Assembly (NCBI GenBank): GCA_903893215.1
Contig: CAITLJ010000028.1
Location: 1-50,798 of the forward strand
Origin: an uncultured Ferrovum sp.
GTDB lineage: Bacteria > Pseudomonadota > Gammaproteobacteria > Burkholderiales > Ferrovaceae
Direction of reading: 5' to 3'
DNA: 50,798 nt
In this document: positions 1-7,507 of the stretch, one piece after another
Numbering within the stretch: the first letter of the stretch is position 1
How the letters are laid out: each line of letters begins with the position of its first letter
Notes under the pieces: generated by a model
The model's database searches: none
The model's input: the letters and a program-made list of their open reading frames with translations, nothing else
What the model was told of the DNA's origin: nothing
Made by a program: the position numbers and the translations under genes

Positions 1-5
1 AACGC

Positions 6-944
6 ATGAATTTCCAGCAGTTGCGGATCATCCGCGAGACGGTGCGGCAGGGATTCAACCTGACCGAGGTGGCCAACGCCCTCTACACTTCGCAATCCGG
101 GGTGTCCAAGCACATCAAGGACCTGGAGGACGAACTGGGCATCGAACTGTTCGTGCGCAAGGGCAAGCGCTTCCTCGGACTGACCCCGCCGGGCGAGGAA
201 CTGGTGGGTATCGTGGAGCGCATGCTGCTCGACGCCAGCAACATTCGCAACCTTGCGCAGCAGTTCACCCAACGCAATGCCGGCCAACTGACCATCGCCG
301 CCACCCACACGCAGGCCCGCTATGCGCTGCCGCCTGTGGTGGCCGCATTCCGGGCACAGTTCCCGAAAGTGCATCTGGTGCTGCTGCAGGGCAACCCGGC
401 CGAAATTGCCTCGCTGCTGCTTGAGGGCGAGGCCGACATCGGGATTGCCACCGAAGCGCTGGCCAGTGAAAGCGACCTCGCCAGCTTTCCGTTTTATGAA
501 TGGCAGCATGCCGTGCTGGCCCCGCCCGCACACCCGCTGGTGCGGCAATGGCAGGCCCGGGGGGCGCCACTTGATCTCGCGGACCTGGCTGCACACCCAA
601 TCGTGACCTATCACGCCGGTTTCACCGGACGCGGACGCCTGGATGCCGTGTTCGCCGAGGCCGGGCTGGTGCCCGACATCGTGATGGCAGCCCTCGATGC
701 CGATGTGATCAAGACCTATGTTGAGCTTGGCCTCGGTGCGGGCATCGTGGCGTCGGTGGCCTACGATGCCGGGCGCGATACCGGGCTGGTGCAGGTGCCG
801 GTGCAGGGCTTGCCACAGCCGCAGACCACCCTGATCGCCGTGCGCAAGGGTCGTTATCTGCGCGGCTTCGCCTACCGGTTCATCGAACTGTGCTCGGCGG
901 GGTTGGACGAACCGACCGTGCGCAGCGCAGTGCAGACGAGCTGA
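6..944 (+). CDS. cysB: CysB-type LysR family transcriptional regulator
   Basis: A 312-residue LysR-family regulator. The N-terminal winged helix-turn-helix (about residues 1-60) carries the typical LTEVANALYTSQSGVSKHI recognition region and the ELGIELFVRKGKR wing. An effector-binding periplasmic-binding-protein fold follows (about 90-295). The HTH wording, the length near that of E. coli CysB (324) and the TTLIAVRKGRYLRGFAYRFI stretch point to the CysB/Cbl branch, which senses N-acetylserine or sulfate and controls sulfur assimilation. The ATG lies 5 bases into the window, so its promoter is not visible. It converges on ogt with only 8 bp between stops. Whether it also acts on the nearby nitrate operon cannot be read from sequence. 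Confidence 0.9.
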   Translation: MNFQQLRIIRETVRQGFNLTEVANALYTSQSGVSKHIKDLEDELGIELFVRKGKRFLGLTPPGEELVGIVERMLLDASNIRNLAQQFTQRNAGQLTIAATHTQARYALPPVVAAFRAQFPKVHLVLLQGNPAEIASLLLEGEADIGIATEALASESDLASFPFYEWQHAVLAPPAHPLVRQWQARGAPLDLADLAAHPIVTYHAGFTGRGRLDAVFAEAGLVPDIVMAALDADVIKTYVELGLGAGIVASVAYDAGRDTGLVQVPVQGLPQPQTTLIAVRKGRYLRGFAYRFIELCSAGLDEPTVRSAVQTS

Positions 945-952
945 TTCTCCCT

Positions 953-1456
953 TCAGGCCGCCTCGCGCCAGGTGCAGCCCTCCAGCGTGAGCAGGGCGCG
1001 CTTGCGCGGCAAGCTCGACGAGAACCCACCCAGCCGGCCATTCGCCGCCAGCACCCGGTGGCATGGCACCACGATGATCCAGGGATTGCGCCCCACCGCC
1101 TGACCCACGGCACGCATGCTTTTCGGGCGCCCCACCCGGTGGGCCAGCGCACCATAGGTGAGCAGCTCACCGTGTGCGCAGGCCCGTAAGGCGGACCACA
1201 CCTGCTGCTGGAACTGGGTGCCGTGCATCATGAGCGGAATGTCGAACCGGGTGACCTCGCCGGCGAAATACTGGGCCAGCTGGTCGCGCAGGCGGTCGAG
1301 ATTGGCATGCTGCTGCGCCGCTGGCAGTTGGCTGACCTCGGGCAGGTCGTGCTGATCCGCAAAATACAGCCCGGCCAACGCGTCACCTTCGGCAATCGCC
1401 AGCAACGGTCCGAGCGGCGTTTCGATGGTCATACAGCAACGTGCCATTGGGTTCAT
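953..1456 (-). CDS. ogt: methylated-DNA--protein-cysteine S-methyltransferase
   Basis: A 167-residue suicide DNA-repair protein of the Ogt type. It transfers the methyl group from O6-methylguanine (or O4-methylthymine) to its own cysteine. The diagnostic active-site motif is IIVVPCHRVLAANGRLGGF, with the PCHRV acceptor cysteine near residue 120. The N-terminal ribonuclease-like domain begins TIETPLGPLLAIAEG. The reading frame stays open 24 codons further upstream. I chose the ATG at 1456 because the family core starts right after it and because a possible upstream small frame would overlap it as ATGA; ATG codons at 1447 and 1432 are alternatives. It stands alone on the minus strand between cysB and the nitrate operon. 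Confidence 0.93.
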   Translation of the reverse strand: MNPMARCCMTIETPLGPLLAIAEGDALAGLYFADQHDLPEVSQLPAAQQHANLDRLRDQLAQYFAGEVTRFDIPLMMHGTQFQQQVWSALRACAHGELLTYGALAHRVGRPKSMRAVGQAVGRNPWIIVVPCHRVLAANGRLGGFSSSLPRKRALLTLEGCTWREAA

Positions 1457-1611
1457 GCCAATCTCCAGGCCAGGTCGATAGCCCTGATTATGCCGCGCAC
1501 CGGTCCGCCGCGCACCAGCTCGAGGCACTGCGGCCCGGCATGCACCACCAGCACGCAGCCGTCCGTATCAGCGTCCCCCGGCAGCCCCCGGATCGAGGCC
1601 GTCTGCAGCAC
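1453..1611 (-). CDS. possible 52-residue small protein ahead of ogt (doubtful)
   Basis: A 52-codon frame starting at a GTG. Its stop overlaps the chosen ogt start in an ATGA arrangement. The product is non-repetitive and protein-like, with a hydrophobic run DGCVLVVHAG and the tail IIRAIDLAWRLA. No Shine-Dalgarno site is visible before the GTG, and a stop lies 8 codons further upstream. It could be a real short gene translationally coupled to ogt, the remnant of a longer gene, or chance openness in GC-rich DNA. I do not recognise a family. Confidence 0.2.
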   Translation of the reverse strand: MLQTASIRGLPGDADTDGCVLVVHAGPQCLELVRGGPVRGIIRAIDLAWRLA

Positions 1612-1720
1612 GTGGCGCGCTTTTTGCGTGGATCAACGCAGCATCGCCCTCTGGTGGCGCGGGCCTGCCTTCGTGCGGCATGCAGAGATCAGTTGGAAGC
1701 AGTCCGGGGATGGAGCAGGC

Positions 1721-4177
1721 ATGGAAAAGCAGAAGCTGGTGATGATCGGGAACGGCATGGCCGGGGTGCGCACGCTGGAGGAGTTGCTGAAGCTGGCACC
1801 CGACCATTACGAGATCACCGTGTTCGGTGCCGAGCCACACGGCAACTACAACCGTATCCTGCTCTCGCCGGTGCTCTCCGGCGAGATGACCCTGCCCGAG
1901 ATCATGCTGAACGATCTCGACTGGTATCGCGACAATGGCATCACCCTGCATGCCGGACGCAAGGTGGTAGGCATCGACCGCCGCCAGCGCGTCGTCACCG
2001 CCGACGACGGTACGGTCGCTTCCTACGATCGCCTGCTGCTGGCCACCGGCTCCAATCCCTTTATTCTGCCAGTGCCGGGCCGCGACCTGCCCGGCGTGAT
2101 CGCTTATCGTGACATCGCCGATACCGAAACCATGATTGCCACCGCCAGTGCGCATCGCCATGCCGTGGTGATCGGCGCGGGCCTGCTTGGCCTGGAGGCA
2201 GCCAACGGCCTGCTGCTGCGTGGCATGAACGTCACCGTGGTGCATGTCGGTGACTGGATCATGGAACGCCAGCTGGACCGCACCGCCGGCGGCATGCTGC
2301 AACGCTCGCTGGAAGCCAAAGGCATGCGCTTCCTGCTGGCCCATCACACCAGCGAGCTCGTGCAGGGTGAATCCGGTCGCGTGGCCGCCATCCGTTTCAA
2401 AAACGGCGACAGCATCCCGGCTGATCTGGTGGTGATGGCGGCCGGTATCCGCCCGAACATCGAGCTTGCCAAAGCCGTCGGCATTCAGTGCAACCGTGGC
2501 GTGCTGGTCAGTGACACGCTGCAGACCTTCGATCCCGCCATTTATGCGGTGGGCGAGTGTGCCGAACACCGCGGTGTAGCCTATGGTCTGGTGGCCCCCC
2601 TGTTCGAACAGGCCAAGGTGTGCGCCAACCACCTGGCGCAGTTCGGTATCGGCCGCTATACCGGTTCGGTGACCTCGACCAAGCTCAAGGTGACCGGTAT
2701 CGACGTGTTCTCGGCCGGTGACTTCTCCAGCGCCGACGGCACCGAAGACATCGTGCTGCACGATCCCGGCCTTGGCATCTACAAGCGGGTGGTGGTTCGT
2801 GACGACAAGGTGGTGGGGGCCGTGATGATCGGCGATACCGCTGATGGCAGCTGGTATTTCAAACTGCTGAAAGACCAGCAGGACATCAGCAACATCCGCG
2901 ATCACCTGCTGTTCGGCCAGCATGGTCTTGGCGATGTGGGACACAAGGGCGAAACGGTGGCCGCCAACCTGCCCGACGACGCTGAAGTCTGCGGCTGCAA
3001 CGGGGTATGCAAGGGCGACATCGTCAAGTCGATCAAGGGCAACGGCCTGTTCACGCTGGATGAGGTGCGCAAGCACACCAAGGCCTCCAGCTCCTGCGGC
3101 TCCTGCACCGGCCTGGTGGAACAGATCCTGGCCAGCACGCTGGGTGGGGCCTATCAGACCACCCAGTCCAAGGACAAGCCGGTCTGCGGCTGCACCCATC
3201 TGTCGCATGGCGACGTGCGCACTGCCATCCGCGAACAACACCTGCTCTCGGCGCTGCAGGCCATGAAAGTCCTCGACTGGAAAACCCCGAGCGGCTGCGC
3301 CAGCTGCCGGCCAGCACTCAATTACTACTGCCTGTCAAGCTGGCCCCACGAAGCCACTGACGACCCGCAGAGCCGCTTCATCAACGAACGCGCGCACGCC
3401 AACATCCAGAAAGATGGCACCTATTCGGTGGTGCCGCGCATGTGGGGCGGCCTGACCACCCCGGGCGAACTGCGGGCGATTGCCGATGCCGCAGAAAAAT
3501 ATGCGGTGCCCACGATCAAGGTCACCGGCGGCCAGCGCATCGACCTGCTCGGCATCCGCAAGGATGATCTGCCGGCCATCTGGGCCGACCTCAACAAGGC
3601 CGGCATGGTGTCGGGGCACGCCTATGGCAAGTCAATCCGCACCGTGAAAACCTGCGTGGGCAGCGAGCATTGCCGCTTTGGCACGCAGCGGTCGATGGAT
3701 CTTGGCGTGAAGCTGGAAAAGATGCTGTTCGACATGTACAGCCCGCACAAGGTCAAGCTGGCCGTTTCTGGCTGTCCGCGCAACTGCGCCGAGGCAGGCA
3801 TCAAGGACGTGGGCGTGATCGGCGTCGATTCTGGTTATGAGCTGTATGTGGCGGGCAATGGCGGTATCAAGACCGAGGTGGCGCAGTTTCTGGCCAAGGT
3901 GAAAACGGATGAGGAAGTGATGGAATATTCCGGCGCCTTCCTGCAGCTGTATCGTGAGGAGGGCTGGTATCTGGAGCGCACCTGCCACTACATCGAACGC
4001 GTCGGGCTGGATCACGCCAAGGCGCAGGTGGTGAACAACGCCACGCGCCGACGCGAACTGTTCGAACGCCTGCTCCATTCGCTGCAAGGTGCCAAGGACC
4101 CCTGGGCCGAGCGGGTGGAAGCCGAGCGCACTTCCGCGCTGGCGCGGGAATTCCAGACGCTGGAGGCCACTGCATGA
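1721..4177 (+). CDS. nirB: NADH-dependent nitrite reductase, large subunit
   Basis: An 818-residue cytoplasmic flavo-iron-sulfur sirohaem enzyme that reduces nitrite to ammonium with NAD(P)H. Domains in order: FAD/NAD pyridine nucleotide oxidoreductase (GNGMAG near residue 11; second Rossmann motif IGAGLLGLEA near 150); BFD-like [2Fe-2S] module with CGCNGVC near 424 and SCGSC after it; a second Cys-rich pair (VCGCTH, SGCASCRPAL); then the ferredoxin-like and sirohaem/[4Fe-4S] domains. The cluster and sirohaem ligands are CVGSEHC (near 645) and CPRNC (near 685). The frame is open back to 1223, but homology begins at the ATG at 1721. nirD follows with a 4-bp overlap. The size matches NirB (about 850). 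Confidence 0.97.
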   Translation: MEKQKLVMIGNGMAGVRTLEELLKLAPDHYEITVFGAEPHGNYNRILLSPVLSGEMTLPEIMLNDLDWYRDNGITLHAGRKVVGIDRRQRVVTADDGTVASYDRLLLATGSNPFILPVPGRDLPGVIAYRDIADTETMIATASAHRHAVVIGAGLLGLEAANGLLLRGMNVTVVHVGDWIMERQLDRTAGGMLQRSLEAKGMRFLLAHHTSELVQGESGRVAAIRFKNGDSIPADLVVMAAGIRPNIELAKAVGIQCNRGVLVSDTLQTFDPAIYAVGECAEHRGVAYGLVAPLFEQAKVCANHLAQFGIGRYTGSVTSTKLKVTGIDVFSAGDFSSADGTEDIVLHDPGLGIYKRVVVRDDKVVGAVMIGDTADGSWYFKLLKDQQDISNIRDHLLFGQHGLGDVGHKGETVAANLPDDAEVCGCNGVCKGDIVKSIKGNGLFTLDEVRKHTKASSSCGSCTGLVEQILASTLGGAYQTTQSKDKPVCGCTHLSHGDVRTAIREQHLLSALQAMKVLDWKTPSGCASCRPALNYYCLSSWPHEATDDPQSRFINERAHANIQKDGTYSVVPRMWGGLTTPGELRAIADAAEKYAVPTIKVTGGQRIDLLGIRKDDLPAIWADLNKAGMVSGHAYGKSIRTVKTCVGSEHCRFGTQRSMDLGVKLEKMLFDMYSPHKVKLAVSGCPRNCAEAGIKDVGVIGVDSGYELYVAGNGGIKTEVAQFLAKVKTDEEVMEYSGAFLQLYREEGWYLERTCHYIERVGLDHAKAQVVNNATRRRELFERLLHSLQGAKDPWAERVEAERTSALAREFQTLEATA

Positions 4178-4536
4178 GTGCCCACCCCGTCCAGACCGCG
4201 TCAAACGACTGGCTGGCCATTTGCCCGGCCAGCGCAATTCCGTTGCTCGGTGCCCGTGTGGTGCGCACGGCGTTGGGCAACGTGGCCATTTTCCGCAACC
4301 AGGATGACCAGGTCTTCGCGGTGCAGGACGCCTGCCCGCACAAGGGGGGGCCGCTGTCACAGGGCATCGTGCATGGCCTGACCGTCACGTGTCCGCTGCA
4401 CGCATGGAAGATTGATCTGGACTGTGGCGAGGCGATCGCACCCGACCAGGGCTGCGTTGCCCGCTATCCGGTGCAGGTGCGCGACCAGCACGTGTATCTC
4501 TCGCTTACCCCCCTGCCACGAACCACTGAGACCTGA
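4174..4536 (+). CDS. nirD: nitrite reductase small subunit, Rieske [2Fe-2S] protein
   Basis: A 120-residue small subunit of the assimilatory NADH-nitrite reductase. It is a Rieske-type fold with the cluster-binding pair CPHKGGPLSQG (near residue 52) and CPLHAWKIDL (near 73), which supply the two Cys and two His ligands. Unlike some NirD proteins that have lost these residues, all four are present here, so a [2Fe-2S] cluster is expected. It starts inside the nirB stop (ATGA), and its own stop overlaps the next start, so nirB, nirD and the transporter are almost certainly co-translated. Confidence 0.96.
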   Translation: MSAHPVQTASNDWLAICPASAIPLLGARVVRTALGNVAIFRNQDDQVFAVQDACPHKGGPLSQGIVHGLTVTCPLHAWKIDLDCGEAIAPDQGCVARYPVQVRDQHVYLSLTPLPRTTET

Positions 4537-5753
4537 TGATGAACAAGGATTCCTTCCTAGATTCCGGCCACACGCCCTCGCTGATTGCGGCCTTCCTGTA
4601 CTTTGATCTGGCCTTCATGGTCTGGGTGTTGCTGGGTCCGCTCGGCGTGGGTATTGCCAAGGATCTGGCACTGACGCATGCGCAAAAGGGTCTGATGGTC
4701 GCCACACCGGTGTTGGCGGGTGCCATCCTGCGCCTGGTCATGGGGGTTCTGGTGGACAAGCTTTCGCCCCGCAAGGCGGGCCTGATTGGCCAGGTGATCG
4801 TGATTGCCACCATGCTCGTGGCCTGGCTGCGCGGCATCCACAGCTTTGAGGAGACACTGGTACTGGGATCCTTTCTGGGCGTGGCGGGTGCGTCGTTTGC
4901 TGCCGCACTGCCGCTGGCCTCGCGCTGGTACCCGCCGCAGCATCAAGGCAAGGCGATGGGCATTGCTGGCGCCGGAAACTCCGGCACTGCGCTGGCGGCC
5001 CTGTTTGCGCCAGGTCTCGCGGCCGCCTTTGGCTGGACCAATGTGTTCGGTCTGGCCGTGATTCCGCTCACCCTGGTGCTGATTGCCTTCTTCTTCCTTG
5101 CCAAGGACGCACCGGATGCGCCCAAGCCGAAGACGCTGGCGGAGTACCTGCACGTGCTGAAAGACCCAGACGCGTGGTGGTTCATGTTCTTCTATTCGGT
5201 CACCTTCGGCGGGTTCGTGGGGCTGTCCTCCTCGCTGGTGATCTATTTCAACACCCAGTACGGACTGGACGCCAAAACCGCCGGTTACTACACCGCAGCC
5301 TGTGTCTTTGCCGGTTCGATGGTACGGCCGATCGGGGGAATGGTTTCCGACCGCATCGGCGGCGTGCGTGCCCTCACCTTCATGTACCTGCTGGCGGCCA
5401 TCCTGCTGGCGATTGCCAGCGTGGGCCTACCCTTGCCGTGGATGGCACTGGTGGTGTTCTCTGGCGCCATGCTGTGCCTTGGCGCCGGCAACGGTGCCGT
5501 GTTCCAGCTGGTGCCGCAGCGCTTCCGCAAGGAAATCGGCGTGATGACCGGTCTGGTCGGTTTTGCAGGCGGTGTGGGCGGCTTTTACCTTGCCTCCTCG
5601 CTGGGCTACTCGCGCCAGGTCACCGGCAGCTATCAGGCAGGATTCCTGATCTTTGCCGCGCTTGCCGTGGTGGCACTCACCGGTCTGAGCAGCGTGAAAA
5701 CGCGCTGGCGCACCACCTGGGGCGCGGCGCACCTCACCGGGGCGCGGATCTGA
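4536..5753 (+). CDS. NarK/NasA-type MFS nitrate/nitrite transporter
   Basis: A 405-residue major facilitator with about 12 hydrophobic segments, embedded in the nitrate assimilation operon. Nitrate-porter signatures are visible: GAGNSGTALAALFAP in the first half and GAGNGAVFQLVPQRF in the second. These Gly/Asn-rich nitrate-signature helices are typical of the NarK/NasA/Nrt family. Its role is to import nitrate, and possibly nitrite, across the inner membrane for the downstream reductase. The first ATG overlaps the nirD stop by one base; a second ATG follows immediately (MMNKD), so the start could be 3 bases later. In Pseudomonas this gene is often called nasA, a name also used for the reductase. 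Confidence 0.93.
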   Translation: MMNKDSFLDSGHTPSLIAAFLYFDLAFMVWVLLGPLGVGIAKDLALTHAQKGLMVATPVLAGAILRLVMGVLVDKLSPRKAGLIGQVIVIATMLVAWLRGIHSFEETLVLGSFLGVAGASFAAALPLASRWYPPQHQGKAMGIAGAGNSGTALAALFAPGLAAAFGWTNVFGLAVIPLTLVLIAFFFLAKDAPDAPKPKTLAEYLHVLKDPDAWWFMFFYSVTFGGFVGLSSSLVIYFNTQYGLDAKTAGYYTAACVFAGSMVRPIGGMVSDRIGGVRALTFMYLLAAILLAIASVGLPLPWMALVVFSGAMLCLGAGNGAVFQLVPQRFRKEIGVMTGLVGFAGGVGGFYLASSLGYSRQVTGSYQAGFLIFAALAVVALTGLSSVKTRWRTTWGAAHLTGARI

Positions 5754-5759
5754 AGCCGC

Positions 5760-7442
5760 ATGCTGCTTCAGCTTGATCACTCCAGCCAGCGAGGTCGTCG
5801 GGCAACCAACGAGGACTTCGCCGGTGGGGCGATCCCGCAAGGTGACAGCCTGCAGCACAAGGGGGCGCTGGTGGCCGTGGCGGATGGTGTCGGCGGGCAC
5901 GCGCGCGGCAAGGAAGCCGCCGAGCACGCGGTGCGCAGTCTGCTGGCGGATTACTACGCCACACCGGACACGTGGTCGATCGAGAAGTCGCTTGACACCA
6001 TCATGCAGGCGATCAACCGGTGGTTGCTCAGCGAAGCGCACAAGACCGGCGAAATGGCCGGCATGGCCACCACACTGACGGCACTGGTGCTGCGTGGGCG
6101 GCGCTTCCACCTGGCGCATGTGGGTGACTCACGCGCCTACCTGTTGCGCGATGGCGAATGCACCCAGCTCAGCGAAGACCACACCTGGCCGCACCCCGAA
6201 CTCAGCAATGTACTCAAACGCGCCGTGGGGCTGGATCGCCACCTGCAGGTCGACCATCTGCAAGGCGACCTGCAGGCCGGCGATCGCTTCCTGCTGCTCA
6301 CCGACGGGGTGTGGACCACCCTCGATCCGGGGGGCGTGATGCAGAGGATCAGCGCTGCCGGCAGCAATGCCGAGGCCGTGCACAAGCTGGTGCAGGACGC
6401 CGAAGCGCTGGGCTCGCCCGACAACTGCACCGCGCTGCTGGTGCAAGTGGACCAGCTTGGCCGCGACAACCTGCGCGACCAGCTGCTGTCCGCCAAACGC
6501 CTGCCGCTGCCACCGCGCCTGCAGGTGGGCGACCAGCTGGATGGTCTGCGCGTGCTCGACGTGATTCATGTCTCGCGCGTCACCCTGTTGTACCGGGTGG
6601 AACGCACCGACGGTGGCGACCCGACACCGCTGGTGCTGAAAACCCTGCGTGATGACGCCAGCGACGACGAGGCGGTGAGTGCACTGATCTATGAGGAATG
6701 GCTGGCCCGTCGCACGGTAGGCGCCAACTTTCCGCAGGTGCGCAATCATCCTGACCGACGTCATCTGTACTATCTGATGGACTGGTACCCCGGCGAAACC
6801 CTCCGTTCCCGGCTCGACCGTGGCCACCAGTTCACGCCGTCCGAAGTGGTCGCCCTGGGCATCCGCCTGATGAAGGGCGTAGCTGCCCTGCATCGGCTGG
6901 ACATCACGCATCGCGACATCAAGCCGGATAACCTGCATCTGGCCAGCGACGGCGTGCTGCGCATCCTGGACCTGGGTGTCGCTGCCTCGGATGGCAGCAC
7001 GTTTCGCGAGATCAACAATCCGGGCACCCCGTCGTACATGGCGCCAGAACTGTTTGGTGACCAGCCCGCCAATGCCGGCTCCGATTTGTACGCCTGCGCA
7101 GTCACGCTCTATGAATTGCTGACACGGCGCTATCCTTATGGCGAGATCGAGCCCTTTCAGCGCCCCAAGTTCGGTGCTCCGGTACCCTTGACCCGCTATC
7201 GGCCGAACACCCCTGCCTGGCTGGACAACCTGCTGATGCGTGGTGTCTCGGCCAACCTGGCGGAGCGCTTCGAGACCGCGGAAGAATTCCTGCTGGCACT
7301 GGAGCGCGGCGAGCAACGTCCGCTCACCGGTCCGCGCCGTATTCCGCTCGCTGCGCGCAATCCCGGCATCACCCTCAAAGTGCTGCTGTTCATGTCGCTG
7401 ATCGGCAACGCGGTGCTGGCCTGGTTGCTCAGCCGGCACTGA
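5760..7442 (+). CDS. bifunctional PP2C-type phosphatase / Ser-Thr protein kinase
   Basis: A 560-residue fusion. Residues 1 to about 240 form a PP2C phosphatase with the metal-binding motifs RRATNED, VADGVGGHARG, HVGDSRAYLLR and LLTDGVW. Residues about 260-520 form a Hanks-type kinase with the catalytic loop HRDIKPDN (near 385), a DLG in place of DFG (near 405) and APEL (near 427). The C-terminus has one membrane span (LKVLLFMSLIGNAVLAWLL), so both enzymes should face the cytoplasm, anchored by the tail. It lies 6 bp after the nitrate transporter and 65 bp before nasA. A similar gene sits in the nitrate assimilation locus of Pseudomonas aeruginosa. A role in controlling nitrate uptake or reduction is likely; the target is not visible. 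Confidence 0.93.
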   Translation: MLLQLDHSSQRGRRATNEDFAGGAIPQGDSLQHKGALVAVADGVGGHARGKEAAEHAVRSLLADYYATPDTWSIEKSLDTIMQAINRWLLSEAHKTGEMAGMATTLTALVLRGRRFHLAHVGDSRAYLLRDGECTQLSEDHTWPHPELSNVLKRAVGLDRHLQVDHLQGDLQAGDRFLLLTDGVWTTLDPGGVMQRISAAGSNAEAVHKLVQDAEALGSPDNCTALLVQVDQLGRDNLRDQLLSAKRLPLPPRLQVGDQLDGLRVLDVIHVSRVTLLYRVERTDGGDPTPLVLKTLRDDASDDEAVSALIYEEWLARRTVGANFPQVRNHPDRRHLYYLMDWYPGETLRSRLDRGHQFTPSEVVALGIRLMKGVAALHRLDITHRDIKPDNLHLASDGVLRILDLGVAASDGSTFREINNPGTPSYMAPELFGDQPANAGSDLYACAVTLYELLTRRYPYGEIEPFQRPKFGAPVPLTRYRPNTPAWLDNLLMRGVSANLAERFETAEEFLLALERGEQRPLTGPRRIPLAARNPGITLKVLLFMSLIGNAVLAWLLSRH

Positions 7443-7507
7443 ACGCGCCTGCGCCGTCGCCCCCCGCCTTCCCAAACCCAGACCAGACAGCACAAGCCGC
7501 CACATCC

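Noticed and set aside
1650-1680. sigma-54 promoter-like sequence upstream of nirB (TGGCGCGGGCCTGCC)
   Set aside because: The GG and GC elements are 9 rather than 10 bases apart, so it does not fit the -24/-12 spacing.
1223-1720. N-terminal extension of nirB by 166 codons
   Set aside because: The extension runs through ogt on the other strand and has no NirB homology; the Rossmann motif begins right after the ATG at 1721.
1568-3241. 557-codon open frame opposite nirB
   Set aside because: It is antisense to an unambiguous nirB with intact cluster motifs; its His/Gly/Gln-rich composition is typical of a shadow frame in GC-rich DNA.
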